Shown piece by piece: positions 7,038 to 13,591 of a stretch of DNA of 14,985 nt. A program made the position numbers and the translations under genes. The stretch is taken from the NCBI GenBank assembly GCA_021820805.1, contig JAKADF010000024.1, positions 1-14,985 on the forward strand. The letters are read 5' to 3'. Source of the DNA: Bacillota bacterium (GTDB lineage: Bacteria; Bacillota; Bacilli; Alicyclobacillales; Alicyclobacillaceae). Under the pieces are notes generated by a model, which worked only from the letters and a program-made list of their open reading frames with translations, did no database searches and was not told the DNA's origin. Each line of letters opens with the position of its first letter. The first letter of the stretch is position 1.

Positions 7038-7832
7038 GTGGGAAGACATCACTTGTATGAAGATACCTCGAAACCTCTTATACTCGCGCATCAAGGTGCA
7101 AGTTTTGATGCACCAAGCAATACATTTAGAGCCTTTGACCTTGCTGTAGATGCAAAAGCAGATGTTCTTGAAACAGATATCCATTGGACCCGGGATAATG
7201 AGATTGTCATAAGTCATGATGATACCGTTGACAGCTCAAGCAATGGCCACGGCTTTATTCTGGATATGACGCTAAGTGAACTTTTGCAGCTCGACTTCGG
7301 GTACCATTTCAGCTTGGATGGAGGAATTACATTTCCGTATCGCGGGCAAGGGATAAAAATTCCGACTTTGGAAGAACTCTTGTTGCGTTATTCGGGTATT
7401 CGGATCAATATTGATATCAAGCCGAGGTTTGGTGCACGTATTTCGGATTTGATTCAAAAAATTGACGATTGCAAGGCGTTAAACAGAGTGGGACTTGCGT
7501 CTTTTCACCATAATGTGTTAACCAAAGTGAGACAGATGTGTCCAGTTATTTCAACTAGTGCCTCACCAAAAGAGGTAGCATGCTTTATTGCGGAGCCTTA
7601 TTTGAAAAGAAGCCCCAGTGAATATCCTTTTGATTCACTGCAAGTTCCTGTTCGGGAGTATGGTATAAAAATTGTGACGCCTCGCTTTATTGCAAAGGCA
7701 CGGGTGAATAAAATCCCGATCCATGTATGGACGATTGATAATGTTGAGGAAATGAGGTCATTAATTCGGATGGGTGTATCGGGAGTCGTGACAAATCGCC
7801 CCCGTGAAGCCGTGAAAGCCTTATTCCAGTGA
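7038..7832 (+). CDS. glycerophosphodiester phosphodiesterase family protein (variant signature)
   Basis: A 264-residue GDPD-family TIM barrel; such enzymes hydrolyse glycerophosphodiesters to sn-glycerol 3-phosphate and an alcohol. The catalytic H18 (AHQGAS), the metal-ligand pair E45-x-D47 (LETDIHWT) and H60-D61 (VISHDDTVD) are present, and IHVWTIDN with GVVTNRP closes the barrel as usual. Two signature positions differ from the common HRG...PENT form: Q19 replaces Arg and S27 replaces Glu; the later metal-ligand strand reads NIDIK instead of NIEIK. There is no signal peptide, so it is cytoplasmic. Start is GTG at 7038 with GGGAGG 6-7 nt upstream. It leads a plus-strand run with rodA, the small unknown gene and mtnE, with gaps of about 13-34 nt. 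Substrate may differ from the textbook one. The stop is TGA. Confidence 0.87.
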   Translation: MGRHHLYEDTSKPLILAHQGASFDAPSNTFRAFDLAVDAKADVLETDIHWTRDNEIVISHDDTVDSSSNGHGFILDMTLSELLQLDFGYHFSLDGGITFPYRGQGIKIPTLEELLLRYSGIRINIDIKPRFGARISDLIQKIDDCKALNRVGLASFHHNVLTKVRQMCPVISTSASPKEVACFIAEPYLKRSPSEYPFDSLQVPVREYGIKIVTPRFIAKARVNKIPIHVWTIDNVEEMRSLIRMGVSGVVTNRPREAVKALFQ

Positions 7833-7866
7833 AGTTGTTTATGATTTGAACTAAAGGGAGATAAAT

Positions 7867-9045
7867 GTGGAAACACTTCGACGTAATTTTCGGGAAATAG
7901 ATTTTACAATGATTAGTGCTCTGTTGATTTTGGCTGTATACAGCTTTATTGCTTTGCTTGCTGCAACCCATGGAAAGGAAGCAGCGCCGAATGTTCCATC
8001 TCATATTGTTTCCAGGCAGACCATGTTTGAAATGATAGGGATTATCGCTTTGTTTTTGACGATGGTTTATGATTACCGGGGATTAAGAAAAAAACGGTGG
8101 TGGATCGGCGGATTTGCTCTGTTCCTATTAGTTGTTGTTTTTGCAATGCCTCGGGTACAAGGAGCACATAGCTGGATTCCGCTTCCGTTATTTAACTTTC
8201 AGCCGTCTGAGTTTGCTAAACTGGCAATGATCATCGTGATTGCTGCATTTATGTCTGAAATCGATGAATCCGAATTTCCTGATTATCGATTCCGCAAGGT
8301 TTGGCCTATACTGCTTATGTTTATTATCCCATTCGCATTGGTTCTTAAAGAACCTGCACTTGGACAAGCACTTGTATTAGCAGCCATTGCAGGGACGATG
8401 TATACCGTGTTCGCAAAACGCTCTCATTTTTTCATTATTGTTGTTGTGATGATTGCAGGTGTTGTTGGCATTTCTGTAGTAGCACTCATGTTTCCAACGG
8501 AGTCCACTGCATTTATCGGCTTTTTGGTGAAGCACCATATTTTAAAGAGTTTCCAAGCGGACAGAATCGTCACGTGGTTAAACCCTAATTATGATCCGCT
8601 CGGAGCGGGATATAATATTCGATTAGCGCAAACAGCGGTAGGATCTGGCCAGGTCTTTGGAGAAGGTCTATTTGCTGGAATCGAAACAAAGGGGAATTGG
8701 ATACCAAACCAATGGACGGATTATATTTTCACGGCAATAGGTGAGGAATTTGGTTTCATCGGATCCAGTATATTGGTGCTTTTATTCTTGTTGTTAATAT
8801 ATCGTCTGGCTCGAATCGCGGGAACGTCACAGGATACATTCGGTACTTACCTTGTTATCGGTATTGTCGGCATGTTCGCTTTTCAGGTGTTTGAAAATAT
8901 CGGAATGGACATGTATTTAAGTCCATCGACTGGTATTACACTTCCTTTCATCAGTTACGGAGGCAGTTCATTAATTGCCAATTATATTGCGGTTGGTTTA
9001 ACGCTCAGCGTAGCTTTACGGAGAAAAAAGCTTCGTTTTTCATAA
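7867..9045 (+). CDS. rodA: RodA-type SEDS peptidoglycan glycosyltransferase
   Basis: A 392-residue polytopic membrane protein of the SEDS family, shorter than the FtsW-like protein and without a long tail, as expected for RodA, the elongasome glycan polymerase. Seen: HSWIPL, FQPSEFAKL at 111-119, GYNIRLAQTAVGSG, the WTDYIF segment with D285 (the SEDS catalytic-cavity aspartate by position), IGEEFGFIG and PFISYGGSSL at 360-369. The usual QPDLGT loop reads KEPALGQ here (161-167), lacking its Asp. Start is GTG at 7867 with AAAGGGAGA at about 7852-7860. It lies 34 nt after the glycerophosphodiesterase gene, and its TAA stop touches the ribosome binding site of the following small gene. It could also be a sporulation or other SEDS paralogue. 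Confidence 0.87.
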   Translation: METLRRNFREIDFTMISALLILAVYSFIALLAATHGKEAAPNVPSHIVSRQTMFEMIGIIALFLTMVYDYRGLRKKRWWIGGFALFLLVVVFAMPRVQGAHSWIPLPLFNFQPSEFAKLAMIIVIAAFMSEIDESEFPDYRFRKVWPILLMFIIPFALVLKEPALGQALVLAAIAGTMYTVFAKRSHFFIIVVVMIAGVVGISVVALMFPTESTAFIGFLVKHHILKSFQADRIVTWLNPNYDPLGAGYNIRLAQTAVGSGQVFGEGLFAGIETKGNWIPNQWTDYIFTAIGEEFGFIGSSILVLLFLLLIYRLARIAGTSQDTFGTYLVIGIVGMFAFQVFENIGMDMYLSPSTGITLPFISYGGSSLIANYIAVGLTLSVALRRKKLRFS

Positions 9046-9058
9046 GGAGATGTGATGC

Positions 9059-9346
9059 TTGTCTGACTTCACAGTAAGTGCAGCAAGCTTTACGCAATCT
9101 TATCGGGGATTTCCAGTTGAACAAGGTAATGATGTGTTTCAGGCAGTTGTGAGAGCGGAAGAAACAAGCGAACTTTCTGCTGGCGCAAAGGCCGTTTCTG
9201 TGTCTGAAGCTGGAGACGCTTTATTTATTAGTGCTGCCGCAGCACATATGTATGCTGCTCAATCAGAAGGAGAGAAGCATATCCATAGGCGCCCGCCAGT
9301 TGATAAGTACCGAGGGATGTATTCAAGCAGTGCAAAAGTAATGTAG
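9059..9346 (+). CDS. small conserved-looking protein of unknown function
   Basis: I do not recognise this 95-residue protein. It has no cysteine, no membrane segment and no signal peptide. The middle (residues 30-65) is Ala/Ser/Glu-rich and likely helical (VVRAEETSELSAGAKAVSV); the C-terminus is basic and aromatic (HIHRRPPVDKYRGMYSSS). The start is TTG at 9059, decided by AAGGAG at 9044-9049, which overlaps the rodA stop; the nearby ATG at 9055 runs into a stop after two codons. It is the third gene of the plus-strand operon, 34 nt before mtnE. The tight coupling to rodA suggests cotranslation, but no function can be assigned. Confidence 0.7.
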   Translation: MSDFTVSAASFTQSYRGFPVEQGNDVFQAVVRAEETSELSAGAKAVSVSEAGDALFISAAAAHMYAAQSEGEKHIHRRPPVDKYRGMYSSSAKVM

Positions 9347-9380
9347 GCTTTAAATAAAGAGACTGGAGAGGGAGAGAAGT

Positions 9381-10559
9381 TTGAACGATAGGTTTTTGCC
9401 AGCTGATAGAATGAACCGTTTGCCGAAACAGTTTTTTGCAAGTCTAGTGTCCAAAGTTCAGGAACGTGTGCACAGCGGCCATGATGTAATTAACCTCGGC
9501 CAAGGTAATCCGGATTTGCCGACCCCGCCCCATATTGTTGAAGCACTGCGTACAGCCGCGCTTGATCCGATTACACATCGATATTCGCCATTTACAGGTT
9601 TGCCTGCACTGAAACGTGCTGTGAGTGATTTTTATCTTCGCGAGTATGGTGTCGAATTGAATCCGGAAAAAGAAGTCGCTGTGTTGTTCGGCGGAAAAGT
9701 AGGACTTGTAGAACTCAGTCAAATTTATTTGAACCATGGGGATATTGCACTCGTTCCAGACCCGGGATATCCGGATTATTGGAGCGGAATCGCTATTTCC
9801 GGCGCGCAAATGGTAACAATGCCTCTTCTCGAACAAAATAGTTTTTTGCCCGACTTTTCAGCTATTCCAAAAGATGTTGCAAATAAAGCTAAATTGATGT
9901 TTCTTAATTATCCAAACAATCCTACAGGAGCATCGGCGCCAAAACAATTTTATGAGGATGTTGTTCGGTTTGCAGAGAGTACGAATGTGATTGTAATTCA
10001 TGACTTCGCATACGGTGCGATAGGGTTTGATGGTGTTAAACCTCCATCATTTTTACAAACACCTGGTTCTCGAGAAGTAGGTATTGAAATTTATACCTTA
10101 AGCAAAAGTTTTAACATGGCTGGTTGGCGAATCGCTTTTGCAGTTGGTAATGAGTCGGTAATATCTCATATTAACCTGCTTCAAGATCACTACTATGTCT
10201 CTCTTTTTGGCGCAGTTCAACGGGCGGGTATTGCAGCACTTACAGGAGACAGAAAGTGCATAGAAAATCTGCGAAATACCTATGAATTGAGACGGGATGC
10301 ATTTTATTCTCGGCTTAATCGGAATGGGCTGGACTATAAAAAGCCAGGTGGTTCTTTCTTTTGCTGGCTCAAAGTACCAAAAGGCTTCCAGTCAGCATCC
10401 TTCACAGATTATCTGCTTAACACTGCAAATGTTGCTGTGGCGCCTGGCATTGGTTTTGGAGCTTGCGGAGAAGGGTACGTGCGTGTTGGTTTGTTGGCTG
10501 AAGTTGAACGTCTTGAAGAGGCAGCACGCCGCATTTCCGACGCAGTACAGGATTTATAG
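9381..10559 (+). CDS. mtnE: MtnE-type aminotransferase (2-oxo-4-methylthiobutanoate transaminase)
   Basis: A 392-residue class I/II PLP-dependent aminotransferase. Sequence blocks are very close to Bacillus subtilis MtnE (YkrV) as I remember it: LPKQFFASLVSKV, GHDVINLGQGNPDLPTP, VAVLFGGKVGLVEL, PDPGYPDYWSG, NYPNNPTGA (176-184), HDFAYGAIGFDG and IYTLSKSFNMAGWR with the PLP lysine K242. In the methionine salvage pathway MtnE transaminates 2-oxo-4-methylthiobutanoate to methionine. The start is TTG at 9381 with AGGGAGAG at 9368-9375. No other salvage gene is in view, so the enzyme sits apart from its pathway, and a broader aminotransferase role is possible. The C-terminus is complete (APGIGFGACGEGYVRVGLL). 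Confidence 0.88.
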   Translation: MNDRFLPADRMNRLPKQFFASLVSKVQERVHSGHDVINLGQGNPDLPTPPHIVEALRTAALDPITHRYSPFTGLPALKRAVSDFYLREYGVELNPEKEVAVLFGGKVGLVELSQIYLNHGDIALVPDPGYPDYWSGIAISGAQMVTMPLLEQNSFLPDFSAIPKDVANKAKLMFLNYPNNPTGASAPKQFYEDVVRFAESTNVIVIHDFAYGAIGFDGVKPPSFLQTPGSREVGIEIYTLSKSFNMAGWRIAFAVGNESVISHINLLQDHYYVSLFGAVQRAGIAALTGDRKCIENLRNTYELRRDAFYSRLNRNGLDYKKPGGSFFCWLKVPKGFQSASFTDYLLNTANVAVAPGIGFGACGEGYVRVGLLAEVERLEEAARRISDAVQDL

Positions 10560-10567
10560 TATGACCC

Positions 10568-10610
10568 GGGCTGTCCAAAAAGTGTTACTTGTTTTTTGAA
10601 CAGCCCAATT
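10568..10610. terminator. long hairpin between convergent mtnE and exported-protein genes
   Basis: GGGCTGT (10568-10574) pairs with ACAGCCC (10100-series position 10600-10606), and after one mismatch CAAAAA (10576-10581) pairs with TTTTTG (10593-10598), leaving an 11-nt loop. The plus-strand stem is followed by AATTTTGC. This is the expected place for the terminator of the rodA-mtnE operon; the U-run is weak, and on the minus strand there is none. Confidence 0.6.
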
Positions 10611-10615
10611 TTGCA

Positions 10616-11284
10616 TTATGGTCTTTCCGGGCCTTCACCTATTTGTGTTTTTTGTCGAAATCGGTCAGCTATTTCGATTAACCATATATGGTGGTAGGGG
10701 GTTTGGTATAGAACCGGCTCTATTCGCCTGTCACCTGGTCCAATTTTATACATCCATACTGTAGCCTCGGATCTTATTCCTTCGTGCATGCGAATTCCTA
10801 AATGTATCGAATCCCTGTATCCGTTTTTGTAAACAATAACGCCAAGCTGACCATGCAGTTCGGCTACAAGAGGACGATATTTAGGATTGCGGATAATTGG
10901 TGCATCAAACCATTCTGTGTGTCCATCCTTACCTGTTACATATCTTTTCTCATTTTCAATCAGTACAACTTCAGCACCTTCAAGCGGTTGTTTTGTTCGC
11001 CCGTCAATCACTTCTATACGAAGTTTTGCAGCTGACGGAACATAAGGATCGAAGCCAGTTTGGTTATTGACAGAAGGAGGTTTCGCTCCTTCAGCAGGAG
11101 AAGGTGTGGTTGCATTGTTTGTAGTATTGTTGTTTATTGTACTGTTATTTATTGTACTGTTGTTTATAGCATTTTCTGTTTGCGATGTTATTGTAGATAT
11201 TGAATTTTGACTCGGGAGTGAACAAAGGATAAGTATTCCTGCACAAATGGAAAGCAATAGGGTTTTTGTTGATGGAAGTTTCAT
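10616..11284 (-). CDS. exported protein with Asn/Ser/Thr linker and carboxypeptidase-regulatory-like domain
   Basis: No named family recognised. With the ATG at 11284 the protein has 222 residues: an N-terminal signal segment (TKTLLLSICAGILILCSLP), then a low-complexity Asn/Ser/Thr linker at about 39-60 (NNSTINNSTINNNTTNNATT), a Pro-rich stretch, and a folded region from about residue 86. KLRIEVIDGRTKQPLEGAEVV followed by TGKDGHTEWFDAPI looks like the Ig-like carboxypeptidase-regulatory/Cna-B type fold. The ILILC stretch is not a good lipobox. GGGAG 8 nt upstream supports 11284; an ATG at 11311 overlaps the preceding TGA as ATGA and would add nine residues, but lacks a ribosome binding site. 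It is coupled to the SpoIID-like gene, suggesting a shared envelope or sporulation role. Confidence 0.75.
   Translation of the reverse strand: MKLPSTKTLLLSICAGILILCSLPSQNSISTITSQTENAINNSTINNSTINNNTTNNATTPSPAEGAKPPSVNNQTGFDPYVPSAAKLRIEVIDGRTKQPLEGAEVVLIENEKRYVTGKDGHTEWFDAPIIRNPKYRPLVAELHGQLGVIVYKNGYRDSIHLGIRMHEGIRSEATVWMYKIGPGDRRIEPVLYQTPYHHIWLIEIADRFRQKTQIGEGPERP
11131..11167 (-). repeat. 15-bp tandem repeat encoding the Asn-Ser-Thr-Ile-Asn linker
   Basis: TTTATTGTACTGTT occurs at 11133-11146 and again at 11148-11161, a 15-bp period with a partial third copy to 11167. It is in frame with the exported-protein gene, so copy-number change would lengthen or shorten the linker by five residues without breaking the frame. 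Confidence 0.8.
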
Positions 11285-11307
11285 CGCAGTGCTCCCTCTC
11301 TCCTTTC

Positions 11308-11949
11308 TCATTTGACTTCGCGTTGCAACGCACGATCAATGTAGTAAAATTGAAGAATTTGTAGATAATTCCTGCCTTTTTTAGCCCAATATTCAGATCC
11401 CCATTGAGCCATTTTTTGAGCGTTTCGGTATTGCCAGTTTGGGTTATCCCGAATTCCAGCGCGATAATTTAGTTCGATAATTTCACCATTCGGCTTTACG
11501 TAATATAAATTCCGGATTGCATAAAAGGCCCTATTCGTATCAGGTTGTCTTGATAAATACCGAAAGTGTTGGAAATTGGTGGTATTATCCACGTCGAAAG
11601 TAAACCCGTCAATAGTGACAGGATGTAAATGGTGGTACCATGCAAACATTTTTATTGCCATGGCACCTGCTTTAAGAGATTCAAGATCCCATGATGGTAC
11701 CCATTCATTGGGTAATACATCCTCGCAATATTGGTCAAAAGGAATGCTTTGCACCCACATGATTCGCCCTCGTGGATCCGGTTCGCCGTAAGGATTAAGC
11801 TCTCGAACAGCCACACGAACAACGGAAGGTTTCGATGTATTGTAAACGGTTTGCATCGCATGTGCTTTAACAAAGTCTGTAGGCAAGATAGTGGCTGCAA
11901 ACAGCGTACCAAGTGCGATGATCCATTTCCCTTTATTTCTCACGGACAC
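11308..11949 (-). CDS. exported SpoIID/LytB-domain protein
   Basis: A 213-residue protein with an N-terminal signal segment (KWIIALGTLFAATILPTDF) and a short SpoIID-type domain. The diagnostic stretch is IPFDQYCEDVLPNEWVPSW followed by DLESLKAGAMAIKMFAWYH (residues 69-106). E82 aligns with the Glu that SpoIID uses as a lytic transglycosylase on denuded glycan. The rest (WGSEYWAKKGRNYLQILQFYY) matches the end of such domains. It is shorter than true SpoIID (about 340 residues), so it is a paralogue rather than spoIID itself. Start is GTG at 11949 with GAGG upstream; a second GTG at 11943 has better spacing. The stop TGA overlaps an ATG of the following gene. A role in spore or wall remodelling is inferred from the domain. 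Confidence 0.83.
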   Translation of the reverse strand: MSVRNKGKWIIALGTLFAATILPTDFVKAHAMQTVYNTSKPSVVRVAVRELNPYGEPDPRGRIMWVQSIPFDQYCEDVLPNEWVPSWDLESLKAGAMAIKMFAWYHHLHPVTIDGFTFDVDNTTNFQHFRYLSRQPDTNRAFYAIRNLYYVKPNGEIIELNYRAGIRDNPNWQYRNAQKMAQWGSEYWAKKGRNYLQILQFYYIDRALQREVK

Positions 11950-12021
11950 GTTTCCTCGCTTCCTCGAGAATTGATGTACTATACCTTGCCCAAATTACTT
12001 ATCTTCATGCACAAATGGAGT

Positions 12022-12050
12022 GTGACACTTCTATTCGAAGGATGTACAAT
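12022..12050 (+). promoter_or_regulatory. sigma-A promoter for speA operon
   Basis: GTGACA (12022-12027) and TACAAT (12045-12050) each match five of six consensus bases with the ideal 17-nt spacing. Transcription would begin near 12057. This is the best promoter in the window and should drive speA, the peroxiredoxin and the HD protein, whose gaps are too short for good promoters of their own. Confidence 0.7.
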
Positions 12051-12062
12051 GAAGCGTAGTTT

Positions 12063-12078
12063 GCGCCGTTCTCGGCGT
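12063..12078 (+). other. GC-rich hairpin at the start of the speA leader
   Basis: CGCCG (12064-12068) and CGGCG (12073-12077) form a tight stem with a TTCT loop and a flanking G-U pair. It would sit at the 5' end of the transcript from the promoter just upstream, and 13 nt before the AGGAGG site. No U-run follows, so it is more likely a 5' stabiliser than an attenuator. Confidence 0.4.
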
Positions 12079-12104
12079 GCTTTACCATCGAGGAGGATAA
12101 AGGA

Positions 12105-13565
12105 TTGAACCAAAAGGAAACACCCTTGTTTGGCGCTTTATTACGCCATGTTCAGCGTCAACCTGTTCAGTTTCATATTCCTGGCCATAAAAAGGGCAGG
12201 GGAATGGAATCAAGCTTTCATGATTTTGTAGGTGATAATGTATTAGCTTTAGATTTAATCAATATCGCGCCTCTTGATGACCTTCATCACCCGACTGGAC
12301 CTATTAAATATGCACAAGAACTCGCAGCTTCTGCGTTTGGTGCCGATGCTACATTTTTTTCAGTACAAGGAACCAGTACCGCGATTATGGCAATGGTCCT
12401 GGCGACGGTTGGCCCTGGAGATAAAATTTTAGTACCAAGAAATGTTCACAAGTCTGTTTTAACAGCCATTATAATGGCAGATGCACACCCTGTTTTTCTG
12501 CATCCAGAAGTAGACGAAGTCCTTGGTATCGCACACGGATTATCCGTTGAAACGGTTGAACAGGGACTTATAGAAAATCCTGATGTTAAAGCGCTCGTTG
12601 TTATTAATCCGACGTATTTCGGTGTGTCCGCGAACTTAAAGGAAATTGTTGAACTTGCTCATGCGCGTCAAATTCCTGTTTTGGTTGATGAAGCTCATGG
12701 TGTTCATACATGCTTTCATGAGGCATTACCCCTTTCAGCGATGCAAGCAGGAGCAGATATGGCAGCAACTAGTGTTCATAAATTGGGTGGCTCCATGACA
12801 GGTTCGAGTGTTTTAAATGTAAAAGCCGGACTTATTGATCCTCTTCACGTGCAAGTAGTAATGAGCATGTTAACGACGACATCAACTTCCTATCCCTTAT
12901 TAGCATCTCTAGATGTTGCACGGAAAGAGCTTGCGCTTCACGGTCGAGATCGGATTGAGAAAGCACTTGGCCTTGCGGCCTTTATTCGAAATGAGGTAAA
13001 CCAAATTCCCGGCTTGTACTGTTTTGGAAAGGAAATTTTGCGTACAAGTGCGACTTATGCGTTTGATCCGACGAAACTTACAATCAGTGTGAAAGATCTT
13101 GGCTTAAAAGGATACGATGTCGAACATATCTTGCGTGAGGAGTACAATATTGAGGTTGAATTAAGTGACCTTTATAATATTCTGTGTATTGTTTCTTGGG
13201 GAGACGACAAAGAGGATGCTGTCTGCCTTGTAAATGCCTTAAGTAAAATTTCTAAGACCTATTTTGGGCGTCTCGATAAACGAGAGGTTGTCGTCCATGT
13301 CCCAAGTATGCCGCCTCTTTGTATGACGCCAAGACAAGCGTTTTATGCAAAAACGGAGGTAGTTCCGCTTTGCAAGGCAATTGGCAGGACAATTGCTGAA
13401 ATGATCATGGTTTATCCTCCCGGCATTCCTATTTTACTTCCTGGAGAAATTGTTACGAAAGACAATGTGGACTATATTGAAGAAAATATTCGAGCTGGTT
13501 TACCAGTTCAAGGAACAGACGATCCTGAAATTAAGAACGTAAAAGTCGTAATTCAATCAAATTAG
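12105..13565 (+). CDS. speA: SpeA-type arginine decarboxylase (Orn/Lys/Arg decarboxylase family)
   Basis: A 486-residue fold-I PLP decarboxylase that, in Bacillus, makes agmatine from arginine for polyamine synthesis. Almost every block resembles B. subtilis SpeA: RQPVQFHIPGHKKGRGM (18-34), FFSVQGTSTAIM, PRNVHKSVLTAI, VINPTYFGV, VLVDEAHGVH (192-201), ATSVHKLGGSMTGSS with the PLP lysine K226, MLTTTSTSYPLLASLDVARK, and VYPPGIPILLPGE near the C-terminus. Length is as expected. Start is TTG at 12105 with AGGAGG at 12091-12096. It leads an operon with the peroxiredoxin (26-nt gap) and the HD protein. Family members also include lysine decarboxylases (older name Cad), so substrate is a strong inference, not proof. 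Confidence 0.9.
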   Translation: MNQKETPLFGALLRHVQRQPVQFHIPGHKKGRGMESSFHDFVGDNVLALDLINIAPLDDLHHPTGPIKYAQELAASAFGADATFFSVQGTSTAIMAMVLATVGPGDKILVPRNVHKSVLTAIIMADAHPVFLHPEVDEVLGIAHGLSVETVEQGLIENPDVKALVVINPTYFGVSANLKEIVELAHARQIPVLVDEAHGVHTCFHEALPLSAMQAGADMAATSVHKLGGSMTGSSVLNVKAGLIDPLHVQVVMSMLTTTSTSYPLLASLDVARKELALHGRDRIEKALGLAAFIRNEVNQIPGLYCFGKEILRTSATYAFDPTKLTISVKDLGLKGYDVEHILREEYNIEVELSDLYNILCIVSWGDDKEDAVCLVNALSKISKTYFGRLDKREVVVHVPSMPPLCMTPRQAFYAKTEVVPLCKAIGRTIAEMIMVYPPGIPILLPGEIVTKDNVDYIEENIRAGLPVQGTDDPEIKNVKVVIQSN

Positions 13566-13591
13566 CTTGTACTATGTGAGGAGGGTGTAGT

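Noticed and set aside
11950..12000. TATAGT on the minus strand as a promoter for the SpoIID-like gene
   Set aside because: No matching -35 at proper spacing for sigma-A, and no convincing sigma-E or sigma-F pattern; too weak to annotate.
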